Assembly (NCBI GenBank): GCA_002411015.1
Contig: DHPY01000087.1
Span: 29,399 to 93,398, forward strand
Length of the DNA stretch: 64,000 nt
Direction: 5' to 3'
Source of the DNA: Armatimonadetes bacterium UBA5352
GTDB lineage: Bacteria > Armatimonadota > Zipacnadia > Zipacnadales > UBA5352
Numbering within the stretch: the first letter of the stretch is position 1; each line of letters begins with the position of its first letter. The notes beneath the pieces were generated by a model. It searched no databases and had not been told where the DNA came from. It saw nothing but the letters and a program-made list of their open reading frames with translations. Below, one piece after another: positions 27,561-35,506 of this stretch. A program made the translations under genes and the position numbers.

Positions 27561-28403
27561 ATGTCGCCATGGTACTACCTGGTTGTGCTGGTCGAGGCGC
27601 CCATCCTGCTGGGGCTCGCGTATGTCGGCGGGTTCTGGCTGTGGGTGGTGATCGGCTTCGCCACGCTGATGGGGATGGGCGAGCTGTACTCGGCGCTGAT
27701 CGTGCGCGGGAAGCGTCCCGAGGCTGCCGTCGGCTATCTCAGCGCGCTCCTGATGCTGCTGGCGGCCGAGTCTGGCTCTTCGGAGATGTGGGCAGAGCTT
27801 CTGATCCTCACCGTCTTCGTCTCCAGTGCAGCGCCTCTGGCCGCCCAGTTCGGCCGCACCGGTGAGCCCGGGCGCCTGCGCGACTGCGCCCTCACTACCT
27901 TCGGCGTCCTCTACGTCGGCCTGCCGATGAGCTTTCTCCTGCTGCTCTGCAAGCTCGACATCCCGCTGATGGTGACCGGCGCGACCGATGGCCGCCTGAA
28001 GGCGCGCCTCGGCGCTCTGCTGCTGATGATGGCTGCAGTCTGGCTCTCGGATACCGCGGCATGGGGCATCGGGAAGCTCTTCGGGCGCCGGCCGATCGCA
28101 CCATCGCTGAGCCCGCACAAGACGATCGAGGGATCGCTCGCCGGCGGCGTGGCAGCAGTCCTCGCCACCCTGGCAGTGGGCGTCGGCTGGCTCGGCATGC
28201 CCTGCATCCACGGGGTCGTTCTCGGGCTGCTGCTGGCGGTGGCCGCGCAGATCGGCGACCTCGCGGAGTCAGTCGTCAAGCGTGACATGCAGATCAAGGA
28301 CTTCGGAACGCTTCTCGGCCCGCACGGAGGGATGCTCGACACCTTCGACGGCGTGCTCTTTGCCGCACCCATCGCATGGTTCTACCTGTGGCTGTTCGTC
28401 TGA
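27561..28403 (+). CDS. cdsA: Phosphatidate cytidylyltransferase
   Basis: A 280-residue integral membrane enzyme that makes CDP-diacylglycerol from phosphatidate and CTP. The ATG at 27561 has AAGGAG 8 bases before it and is preferred to an in-frame ATG at 27507. About seven hydrophobic spans are present. The family signature is near residues 235-265: VVKRDMQIKDFGTLLGPHGG, then MLDTFD. It fits the pattern except that the usual Arg of the DR pair is Thr. LSDTAAWGIGKLFGRRPIAP, followed by SPHKTIEG, is the second conserved region. It sits directly upstream of alanine dehydrogenase rather than with dxr or uppS, the common neighbours elsewhere. Confidence 0.88.
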   Translation: MSPWYYLVVLVEAPILLGLAYVGGFWLWVVIGFATLMGMGELYSALIVRGKRPEAAVGYLSALLMLLAAESGSSEMWAELLILTVFVSSAAPLAAQFGRTGEPGRLRDCALTTFGVLYVGLPMSFLLLLCKLDIPLMVTGATDGRLKARLGALLLMMAAVWLSDTAAWGIGKLFGRRPIAPSLSPHKTIEGSLAGGVAAVLATLAVGVGWLGMPCIHGVVLGLLLAVAAQIGDLAESVVKRDMQIKDFGTLLGPHGGMLDTFDGVLFAAPIAWFYLWLFV

Positions 28404-28433
28404 GCCAACTGACGCGAGGGAGGCCGCCTGCTC

Positions 28434-29522
28434 ATGCGTATCGGTGTGCCGCGCGAGATCAAAGACGGGGAGCACCGCGTCGCGCTCGCCATTCCCGGAG
28501 TGGACGCACTGGTCCGGGCCGGGCATGAGGTAACGATTGAAGCCGGGGCGGGGGTGGGCAGCGGCATCACGGACGCGCAGTATGAGGCGCGTGGCGCTCG
28601 GATGGTGGACGCCGCCACTGTCTGGGGCGAGGCGGAGATGGTCGTCAAGGTCAAGGAGCCTCTTCCCTCGGAGTACGCCTGCCTGCGGCCGGGGCTCGTG
28701 CTCTTCACCTACCTCCACCTGGCCTCGTCACGTGAGCTTACCGAGGCGCTGCTGCGTAGTGGCGTGATTGGGATCGCCTACGAGACCGTGCAGACCGACG
28801 CGGGCCATCTCCCCCTGCTTGAGCCGATGAGTGAGGTCGCGGGGAAGCTCGCGTCGCAGGTAGGCGCGCGTTGTCTCGAGGCGCCATGCGGCCGTGGGAT
28901 GCTGATGGGTGGCGTGACCGGTGTGGCGCCCGCCAATGTCGCGATCGTCGGCGCGGGCACGGTCGGGCAGAACGCCGCGCACATCGCCCTCGGCTACGGA
29001 GCCCAGGTCAGCCTGCTGGACATCGACGCGCGTCGCCTCCGCTACATGGAGGAGATCACGCACGGGAGAATCACCACCCTCTTCTCGAACTCCTACGCCA
29101 TCAAGGAGGCCACCGCCGCGGCCGACCTCGTGATCGGCGCGGTGCTGGTCCCGGGGGCACGCGCACCGCGCCTCGTGACGGAGGAGATGGTGCGTGCCAT
29201 GAAGCCCGGCGCGGCCATCGTTGACGTGGCCATCGACCAGGGCGGCTGCGTGGAGACGATCCGCGCGACAAGCCACTCTGAGCCCACCTACAAGCTGCAC
29301 GATGTCATCCACTACGCGGTCCCGAACATGCCCGCGCTGGTACCTCGGACCGCGACCATGGCGCTCACAAGCGTCACGCTGCCGTATGCCCTTGAGATCG
29401 CCGCGTACGGCGCTCAGGGGGCCTGCGCGCAGGATCGCGCACTTGCGCGCGGCCTGAACGTGAGCGGGGGGAGGATCACGCACGAGGCAGTGCGCAATGT
29501 GTTCCCCGATCTCAGCGGCTGA
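28434..29522 (+). CDS. ald: Alanine dehydrogenase
   Basis: A 362-residue cytoplasmic enzyme for NAD-dependent reversible deamination of L-alanine to pyruvate. The N-terminus MRIGVPREIKDGEHRVAL is diagnostic. VVKVKEP carries the substrate lysine, TYLHLA the catalytic His, and the Rossmann motif is VAIVGAGTVGQNAA near residue 169. VDVAIDQGGCVETI and YAVPNMPALVPRTAT complete the family pattern. The length matches family members (360-375). It starts 30 bases after cdsA and may share its transcript. Its role would be nitrogen assimilation or use of alanine as a carbon source. Confidence 0.93.
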   Translation: MRIGVPREIKDGEHRVALAIPGVDALVRAGHEVTIEAGAGVGSGITDAQYEARGARMVDAATVWGEAEMVVKVKEPLPSEYACLRPGLVLFTYLHLASSRELTEALLRSGVIGIAYETVQTDAGHLPLLEPMSEVAGKLASQVGARCLEAPCGRGMLMGGVTGVAPANVAIVGAGTVGQNAAHIALGYGAQVSLLDIDARRLRYMEEITHGRITTLFSNSYAIKEATAAADLVIGAVLVPGARAPRLVTEEMVRAMKPGAAIVDVAIDQGGCVETIRATSHSEPTYKLHDVIHYAVPNMPALVPRTATMALTSVTLPYALEIAAYGAQGACAQDRALARGLNVSGGRITHEAVRNVFPDLSG

Positions 29523-29547
29523 GCGACGGCCGGCAAGGACGGTGGGG

Positions 29548-29985
29548 ATGGTGAGAAAGCGGCGCAGGTGGTCGAGGATCATCAGACGGTTGCTCGGGAC
29601 GCTCCTCATCGGCGGCCTGGCGACGACCGGGGTGCTCCTTTGCGCCCAGCACGCGGAGTCGCCCGGGGTGGGGGTGCGGCCCGGTGTCGCTTTGCTTGGG
29701 CTGATCTTCGGGGCGGTGGTGGGCGTAGCGGTAGACCATCTCAGCGGCCTGCGTCGAGACAGCACGTCTGGCCAGAGGACTCTGCGCCAGACGCGCACGG
29801 CCGCCTGGGCGGTCACCGGCATGGTCGCCGCGGGCGCAACCATGGCGTGGTTCCTGCACACGATTGGGGCGCAGCTTCTTACTGTGGCCATGGCGGTCCT
29901 GGCGATCACATGGCTATGGTACGCGTACGCGTCGCGCCTGCTCGCACGGGGAGCGATGGCTGCCTCGTCTCGGCCGGAGGACTAA
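29548..29985 (+). CDS. Small membrane protein of unknown function
   Basis: A 145-residue product. The ATG at 29548, 25 bases after the ald stop, is preferred to an in-frame start inside ald. The N-terminus is strongly basic (VRKRRRWSRIIRR), followed by hydrophobic segments at about residues 16-32, 47-68, 85-107 and 112-128 (LLTVAMAVLAITWLWYAYA). By the positive-inside rule the N-terminus is cytoplasmic. No family was recognised. A hairpin terminator lies downstream at 30105-30136. Confidence 0.5.
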   Translation: MVRKRRRWSRIIRRLLGTLLIGGLATTGVLLCAQHAESPGVGVRPGVALLGLIFGAVVGVAVDHLSGLRRDSTSGQRTLRQTRTAAWAVTGMVAAGATMAWFLHTIGAQLLTVAMAVLAITWLWYAYASRLLARGAMAASSRPED

Positions 29986-30104
29986 GGCGGATCGTCCCCG
30001 AAACCTTGAGGTGGATGAGAGTGAAGTGCTTTTGAGAGAGGGTATACTTAACGTGTCCCTCACGCAGAGGATCGCATGTCCGCCTCCTTTGCGCCGGACG
30101 CACT

Positions 30105-30136
30105 GCGCTCGCCGCTCTTCCCGGGGCGGCGAGCGC
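30105..30136. terminator. Bidirectional hairpin terminator between converging genes
   Basis: Perfect 11-bp stem GCGCTCGCCGC / GCGGCGAGCGC with a 10-base loop. On the plus strand it is followed by ATTCCTTTATC, a weak T-rich tail. It separates the plus-strand small membrane protein from a minus-strand gene ending at 30168. Confidence 0.6.
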
Positions 30137-30167
30137 ATTCCTTTATCACGGCGCTCGCCCCTTACCC

Positions 30168-30755
30168 TCAGAACCTCCTGAACCGCCCGGCCCAGAAGTC
30201 CAGCCCGTCCGGCGGTGGCTCGATTTCCCGCACCGCCCGCTCGCGCACCTGCTCGATGGCCCTGGGCCTGCAGAGGAACGTATGCCGCCCGATCACCTCG
30301 ATCGCGTCCAGGCTGCCCCAGGCGCGGATCGCCTCCGCAAGCTCCTGCCGGTGGCGCAGGCCGAAGCCGTGAATGAACTCGTAGCCATCGCGCGTGATCA
30401 CGTGGATGCGCTCGTCCTCTGTGCGCGCTGCATCAGGCGGCGGCATCCCGATCCCGAGGATCTCCTCCCGGAGGCGCTCATTCCACCTGCCCTGCCCGCG
30501 CCAGCGCAATCCGCCGGTCATCACCACCACGCGGCCCTGCACCCACCACGTGATCTCCAGCAGCGGCACCGGGAGCAGTATTCCACCGAAGATCAGTAGC
30601 ATGAAGAGCAGCCCCGGCAGCGCGTCGCTCTCCGGCACGGTGAGATCAACGTAGACGTAGCGCAGCGCCAGCAGCCCGGCGAGTGCGAGCATCGCCGCCA
30701 GCATCATGATGCCGGCGCGCGACATCCCGTAGCGGAACTCCCGCACCGTGTCCAT
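30168..30755 (-). CDS. Two-span membrane protein, PH-domain-like tail
   Basis: A 195-residue product. Two transmembrane helices lie at about residues 14-33 and 47-70 (LLFMLLIFGGILLPVPLLEI). A soluble C-terminal half starts with WWVQGRVVVMTGGLRWRGQG, a strand pattern that resembles bacterial PH-like membrane proteins. No catalytic motif was seen. It is the last of three minus-strand genes (32382 to 30168) around a GH43-like protein. Another two-span membrane protein lies at the start of the same run, so the two may be distant relatives or partners. Confidence 0.5.
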   Translation of the reverse strand: MDTVREFRYGMSRAGIMMLAAMLALAGLLALRYVYVDLTVPESDALPGLLFMLLIFGGILLPVPLLEITWWVQGRVVVMTGGLRWRGQGRWNERLREEILGIGMPPPDAARTEDERIHVITRDGYEFIHGFGLRHRQELAEAIRAWGSLDAIEVIGRHTFLCRPRAIEQVRERAVREIEPPPDGLDFWAGRFRRF

Positions 30756-30775
30756 CTACAAGCGTCCCCCCCGGC

Positions 30776-31717
30776 TCATTGCGCCACCGCCAGCCCGATC
30801 CCGGCCTCAACTCCGCCCGCGTAGAAGAGATACAGCCAGCCCTGCCACTCAAACGGATACGGGTCGCGCAGGTCTGCTCCCTCCCAGTCAAGCTCGGGCT
30901 CGAGCACCGTCCCGAGCTTCTCCGCCTGCCACTGCGACGGCGGCACGGATGCGTCCACATGCGCCATGCGCAGGACCTCGCGCTGCAGATCCGGGCCGGT
31001 GCGGGTGGAGTAGTAGACATCGAACATCTTCGGATCGCGCACGTGAACGGCGCAGTGGCGGATCGTGCCCCAGTCCTCCCGCTCATCAGGCGCGAGCAGC
31101 GGCTCCTCGCGCACCCGCTCCCAGTGCGCGTAGTCGCTGCTGCGCAGGATCCCCTGGCAGTTGTAGGACACGCCGGGCACGCCCGCGCCGCCGCTGCCCA
31201 TGTAGAGGCCGAAGATACGCTCCCCGAGGCGGAATGGGCGGAGATATGCCGCGGTGAGGCCCTCCCAGGTACCCTCGCGCTCGTTCGGGAGGATCAGCGG
31301 CCTCGGGTTCTCGACCTCGAAGTGCAGGCCATCGTAGCCCACCGCGCAGCCCATCACCTGGCCGCGACCGGCGGCGCTGCTCCCGTGGTAGTAGAGGTAG
31401 ACGCGACGGGCGCGCTCATCAACCAGCACGTCGGGGGAGGAGATGTGCCCGGCGATCATCGGCGCGTCATCGAGCGTGAAGATCTGCCCATGCACGGCCC
31501 ATGGCCCCTCGGGAGCGGGCGCGCTCGCGAGCCCGAGGCCCATGCCATGGTGGCTCGCGTAGTACATGTAGAGGCGGTCGAGTGGCTGGCTGATCCATCT
31601 CGGGGCCTCGATCACGGTCGGGTAGTTGATCGTCGGGTTCTTCACCGGCCAGCGGATCGCGTCGAGGTCAAGCAGCGGCCGGTCACTCACGCGCGTGAAC
31701 TGCGGGATCTCGGACAT
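30776..31717 (-). CDS. GH43/GH130-like five-bladed propeller protein
   Basis: A 313-residue protein with AGGAGG before the ATG and no signal peptide, so it is probably cytoplasmic. It has repeated beta-propeller signatures: PTVIEAPRWISQPLDRLYMY, GHISSPDVLVDERARRVYLY, LRSSDYAHWERV and FEWQGWLYLFYAGG. These match the five-bladed fold of glycoside hydrolase families 43, 62 and 130. The SPD motif near residue 94 resembles the conserved Asp-containing turn. The catalytic acid pair could not be assigned with certainty, so it may be a glycosidase, a phosphorylase or a non-catalytic propeller. Confidence 0.6.
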   Translation of the reverse strand: MSEIPQFTRVSDRPLLDLDAIRWPVKNPTINYPTVIEAPRWISQPLDRLYMYYASHHGMGLGLASAPAPEGPWAVHGQIFTLDDAPMIAGHISSPDVLVDERARRVYLYYHGSSAAGRGQVMGCAVGYDGLHFEVENPRPLILPNEREGTWEGLTAAYLRPFRLGERIFGLYMGSGGAGVPGVSYNCQGILRSSDYAHWERVREEPLLAPDEREDWGTIRHCAVHVRDPKMFDVYYSTRTGPDLQREVLRMAHVDASVPPSQWQAEKLGTVLEPELDWEGADLRDPYPFEWQGWLYLFYAGGVEAGIGLAVAQ

Positions 31718-31740
31718 GATGCCTCCTGGTGTCGTTGTCG

Positions 31741-32382
31741 TCAGCCGTTGTCATTGTGGCCCTCGCGCCCCCGCGAGGGGCCGTAACCCCTCGTCCCGTA
31801 TGTCGGAACCAGATCGTCCGGTCGCCACCCTGGTTGGCAGCGGTACTCGCGGCCCTCAAGTCTGATCCGATCAGCAAGTTCCGCGCGGTCTGCGATCCCG
31901 TCGTAGAGAGTACGGCCCCGTTGCGGCAGCATCTCGCAGTAGATGTCGTAGTACCCCCTGTCGGTCACGAGGCGCACCTGGAGAAGCCATCTCCTGAAGT
32001 CGCCCGTCCTGAGAGGTATCTGTGTCATGTAAGGCTCTTCGACGGCGACGATCCGCCGCAGCGCCACCGCGCCTCCATGTCCCAGGGGCCGATCCCGCCA
32101 TGCTACTCTTCTGTCGTCTACCCAAACGAAACCGTCCAGAGGGTACCAAAGCCATGACCAGGCGATGAGCGCAGGGAATCCAACGTAGAGGCCAGCAAAG
32201 AGCAGCTTCAGCGCGATGTCCCCGAGCGGCTGGAGCAGAAGCGTGAAGAGATCTATGAGCACCGGAAGGAAGACGTACAGCGCCGCGACGAGATACGCGT
32301 ACGGCCCGATGACCCACAGCCAGGCCTGCCAGGGCAGGCGGCAGCGGTAGACGACCTCGTCATTCCTGAGTTTGGAGGCCAT
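31741..32382 (-). CDS. Membrane protein of unknown function
   Basis: A 213-residue product. The ATG at 32382 is used; an in-frame ATG 99 bases upstream falls in GC-rich repeat-like sequence. Residues 20-42 and 58-80 are transmembrane helices (YAYLVAALYVFLPVLIDLF and LLFAGLYVGFPALIAWSW). A soluble domain follows with WVDDRRVAWRDRPLG and YYDIYCEMLPQRGRT. The last 25 residues are encoded by a palindromic GC-rich stretch and may be a recent extension. No family was recognised. Confidence 0.45.
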   Translation of the reverse strand: MASKLRNDEVVYRCRLPWQAWLWVIGPYAYLVAALYVFLPVLIDLFTLLLQPLGDIALKLLFAGLYVGFPALIAWSWLWYPLDGFVWVDDRRVAWRDRPLGHGGAVALRRIVAVEEPYMTQIPLRTGDFRRWLLQVRLVTDRGYYDIYCEMLPQRGRTLYDGIADRAELADRIRLEGREYRCQPGWRPDDLVPTYGTRGYGPSRGREGHNDNG

Positions 32383-32456
32383 CGCGACCCCCTTCCAGAC
32401 GCAATCCCCGGCGAGGGCGCCGGGGCCACAACGCCAACGGCTGACGGCCAACGGCC

Positions 32457-32475
32457 GGGCCGGCATCTCCGGCCC
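32457..32475 (-). terminator. Hairpin after mutS
   Basis: 7-bp stem GGGCCGG / CCGGCCC with a 5-base loop, 12 bases beyond the mutS stop. A second, stronger 8-bp hairpin (CCCCGGCG / CGCCGGGG) lies at 32406-32425. There is no T-run, so termination is a guess. Confidence 0.35.
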
Positions 32476-32487
32476 CTCCAAACGACT

Positions 32488-35205
32488 CTACTCCTCCGCC
32501 TTCGCCTTCAACCGCGCCAGCGCCTCCAGCGCCTGCAGCGGCGTCATGTTCTGCGGGTCGAGGGCCTTGAGTTCCTCCACGATCGGGTGCGGGGCGGCCT
32601 CGAAGAGCTTGAGCTGCACCGTCTGCGCCACGTGCGAGGCCGCGCGTTGCGACGGGCCGATCTCCGTGCCGATGTCCTCACGCTCGAGGGTGTGCAGGAC
32701 CTCCTTCGCGCGCTCGATCACCGCCTCGGGCAGCCCCGCCAGCCGCGCGACCTGGATGCCGTAGGAGCGCTGCGTGCCGCCCGGCTCGATCCGCCGCAGG
32801 AAGGTGATGTGATCGCCCTCCTCACGCACCATCACCTTCAGGTTCTGCACCTCGTCGAAGAGCGTCTCAAGCTCGTTCAGGTGGTGGTAGTGCGTCGCAA
32901 AGAGCGTCTTTGCGCCGATCTGCTCGATGAGGTACTCGACCACCGCCCACGCGATTGACACGCCGTCGAAGGTCGAGGTGCCCCGGCCGATCTCGTCGAG
33001 GATCACCAGCGACTGCGCGGTCGCGTTGTTCATGATGTTCGCGGTCTCGTTCATCTCCACCATGAAGGTCGAGCGGCCCGTGGCGAGGTCATCGGACGCG
33101 CCGACGCGTGTGAAGATGCGGTCCACCACGCCGATCCGCGCGCTGTCGGCGGGCACGAAGCTCCCCATCTGCGCCATCAGCGCGATCAGCGCCACCTGCC
33201 GCAGGTAGGTGGATTTCCCGCTCATGTTCGGGCCGGTCACGATCTGCATCTGGTGGCCGTCGCGGTCGAGAAGCGTATCGTTCGGCACGAACGGCTCCTG
33301 CCCGGCGGAGCGCTCGACGACCGGGTGTCGCCCCGCGCGGATCACGATCTCGTCGCCCGCGTGCACCTCCGGCCGCACGTAGTCATACTCGATCGCGACC
33401 TCCGCGAGGCAGACGATGCAGTCGATCGCCGCCAGTGCCCGCGCGGTCGCCATCAGCGGCTCAGCGTGCTCCGCGACCTGCGCCCGCAACTCGCAGAACA
33501 ACTCGTACTCCATCTCGTGCAGGCGTTCCTCGGCGCCGAGCACGCGCGACTCCTGCTCCTTGAGCTCAGGCGTGATGTAGCGCTCGGCGGTGGTAAGCGT
33601 CTGCTTGCGCTGGTAATCATCAGGCACCCGGTCGGTGTTCGCGTGCGTCACCTCGAGGTAGTAGCCGAAGACCTTGTTGTAGCCGACCTTCAGCGACTCG
33701 ATCCCCGTGCGCGCGCGCTCCTGCGCCTCAAGCTGCGCGATCCAGCGCTTCCCGCCGGCGGCGATGTCGCGGATCTCGTCGAGGTCCTCCGAGTAGCCCG
33801 CGCGCATCAGCCCGCCCTCGGTGATCTGCACCGGCGGGTCATCGGCCAGCGCCGCCTCGAGCAGCGCGGTCACCTCGTCGAGGTTCGCGATCCGCCCGCT
33901 CAGCTCCGCCAGCAGCGGCGCCTCACACTGCGCCAGCACCTCCGCGATCTGCGGCAGCCGGCGCAGCGACTCGCGCAGGGCCACGAGGTCGCGGGCGTTC
34001 GCGCGCGCGGCCGTCACGCGCATGGTGAGGCGCTCCACGTCGTAAACCTCGCGCAGCAGCCGCGAGAGGTCCTCGGCGGTCACGCGGTCGCCCACCATCT
34101 CGTCCACTGCGTCGAGTCGCTCGTTGATCGCGGCGGGGTCGAGCAGCGGCTGCAGCAGCCACTCGCGCAGCAGCCGGCTGCCCATCGCGGTCGAGGAGCG
34201 ATCCAGCAGCGACAGCAGCGATCCCTCGCGGCGGTTCTCGCGGAGCGTGGTCGTCAGCTCAAGATTGCGGCGCGTGGAGGCGTCGATCACCAGGAACTGC
34301 TCGGTCGAGTAGGTCGTGATGCCCGACAGGTGCGGCAGGCCGTCGAGGTGCGTGTGCTTGAGGTAGTCGAGCGCCCGCGCGGCGGCGGCGATCGCGGCAG
34401 GCATCTCCTCGCAGCCGTAGCCGCTGAGCGAACTCACGCGGAAGTGCTCCTGAAGCTGCTCGGCGGGGGAGAGGAAGAGGCCGGCGGGCTCGTCCACGAC
34501 CGTGATCGGCACGCGCAGGTTGCGCTCGAGGAGCGTCCGCAGCTCGCCCTCTGCAAGCTCCGGCGGCAGCAGGACCTCGGTGGGGGAGAGGCGCGTGGCC
34601 TCATCGACCACCGCGGCGACCGCCGGATCCACGCGCACGGGGCTGGTCTCCGGCAGGCCGGGCTCGTCAGGCTGCTCGCGACTGATCGGCGCGGGCTCGG
34701 TGACGAGGAAGTCACCGGTGGAGACGTCCACCGCCGCGATGCCGAAGCGCCCGTTCTCCCGCGCGATGGCGAGCAGGAAGTTGTGATCGTGCGTGTCGAG
34801 CAGCGAGTCCTCCACGAGCGTGCCCGCGGTGACCACTCGCGTGACGCCCCGCCGCACGAGGCCCTTCGCCTGCGAGGCGTCCTCGATCTGATCGCAGATG
34901 GCGGCGCGGTAGCCCTTGCGAATGAGCGTCGCGAGGTACTTGTCCACCGCGTGGTAGGGCACGCCGCACATCGGCAGCCGCATCCCCGCGCCGGCGTTGC
35001 GGGCGGTGAGGGTCAGCTCAAGCTCACGCGCGGCAACCTCGGCGTCCTCGCCGAAGATCTCGTAGAAGTCGCCCATCCGGAAGAGCATCAGCACATCCGG
35101 ATAGCGCTGCTTGGCCTCATGCCACTGCTTGAAGACGGGCGTGAACTTGCTCGGGTCGGGCACGGAAACGGGCCTCCAGGGCGGTTGTGGGTTGTTCGTT
35201 GTCAT
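32488..35205 (-). CDS. mutS: DNA mismatch recognition protein MutS
   Basis: A 905-residue protein. The ATG at 35205 is chosen because the longer in-frame extension to 35442 runs through a dispersed repeat. The mismatch-sensing motif FYEIF lies near residue 45 within MLFRMGDFYEIFGED, followed by the connector and core domains. The ATPase has Walker A TGPNMSGKST near residue 656 and the DEIGRGTSTFDG motif near 735, then THYHHLNELE. All expected parts are present and the length is typical. MutS finds mismatches and signals to MutL. The upstream gene on the same strand is miaB, an arrangement resembling the miaB-mutS neighbourhood of Firmicutes and others, but with a 300-base repeat-containing gap. 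Confidence 0.95.
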   Translation of the reverse strand: MTTNNPQPPWRPVSVPDPSKFTPVFKQWHEAKQRYPDVLMLFRMGDFYEIFGEDAEVAARELELTLTARNAGAGMRLPMCGVPYHAVDKYLATLIRKGYRAAICDQIEDASQAKGLVRRGVTRVVTAGTLVEDSLLDTHDHNFLLAIARENGRFGIAAVDVSTGDFLVTEPAPISREQPDEPGLPETSPVRVDPAVAAVVDEATRLSPTEVLLPPELAEGELRTLLERNLRVPITVVDEPAGLFLSPAEQLQEHFRVSSLSGYGCEEMPAAIAAAARALDYLKHTHLDGLPHLSGITTYSTEQFLVIDASTRRNLELTTTLRENRREGSLLSLLDRSSTAMGSRLLREWLLQPLLDPAAINERLDAVDEMVGDRVTAEDLSRLLREVYDVERLTMRVTAARANARDLVALRESLRRLPQIAEVLAQCEAPLLAELSGRIANLDEVTALLEAALADDPPVQITEGGLMRAGYSEDLDEIRDIAAGGKRWIAQLEAQERARTGIESLKVGYNKVFGYYLEVTHANTDRVPDDYQRKQTLTTAERYITPELKEQESRVLGAEERLHEMEYELFCELRAQVAEHAEPLMATARALAAIDCIVCLAEVAIEYDYVRPEVHAGDEIVIRAGRHPVVERSAGQEPFVPNDTLLDRDGHQMQIVTGPNMSGKSTYLRQVALIALMAQMGSFVPADSARIGVVDRIFTRVGASDDLATGRSTFMVEMNETANIMNNATAQSLVILDEIGRGTSTFDGVSIAWAVVEYLIEQIGAKTLFATHYHHLNELETLFDEVQNLKVMVREEGDHITFLRRIEPGGTQRSYGIQVARLAGLPEAVIERAKEVLHTLEREDIGTEIGPSQRAASHVAQTVQLKLFEAAPHPIVEELKALDPQNMTPLQALEALARLKAKAEE

Positions 35206-35506
35206 AACGGCCGAACAGCGGCCGACGCGGGTCGTGAGTCGTACGGAGGGGCCGCCCTCGCGGCGATGCGCCAGCATCGTTGCGAGGGTGAGACATGCGA
35301 GCTTGCGAGCGTGTCGAAGGTTCCACCCCGGCCCGTCGTTCGCTTCCGGTGGTGCGTGGGCCGGGCTGGAACCTTCGGCGCTGACGCGCCTCACCTCGCG
35401 CCGCTGCAGGCAGCGGACGCTCAGGCGGCCCCTCCACGACACCGACCCTCCTGGCTCACTGTCGTTCTCCCCCTCGCCGGAACGGAGAGGGGGCCGGGGG
35501 GAGAGG
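35206..35506. other. Gene-free stretch between miaB and mutS with a dispersed palindrome
   Basis: These 301 bases contain the palindromic element at 35315-35438 and, near 35466-35506, the motif CCCCTCGCCGGAACGG followed by a GAGAGGGGG block that can pair with the preceding CTCCCCCTC. No gene was seen. Any mutS promoter must lie here or the gene is read through from miaB. Confidence 0.65.
35315..35438. repeat. Dispersed palindromic element, copy 2
   Basis: A 20-bp inverted repeat with one mismatch: left arm CGAAGGTTCCACCCCGGCCC at 35315-35334, right arm GGGCCGGGCTGGAACCTTCG at 35358-35377, with a 23-base loop. The tail at about 35394-35438 (CCTCGCGCCGCT to GGCCCCTCCA) matches the tail of the copy at 13066-13210. 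Arms and tail are conserved and the loops are unrelated, as expected of a mobile or structured intergenic element. Confidence 0.75.

Noticed and set aside
27478..27651. Leader open frame starting at 27478 with a strong purine run
   Set aside because: It overlaps the start of cdsA in another frame, continues well into it, and has no recognisable product.
30050..30136. SRP RNA or other known structured RNA
   Set aside because: The conserved GNAR-tetraloop helix of SRP RNA is not visible, and no other family consensus was recognised.
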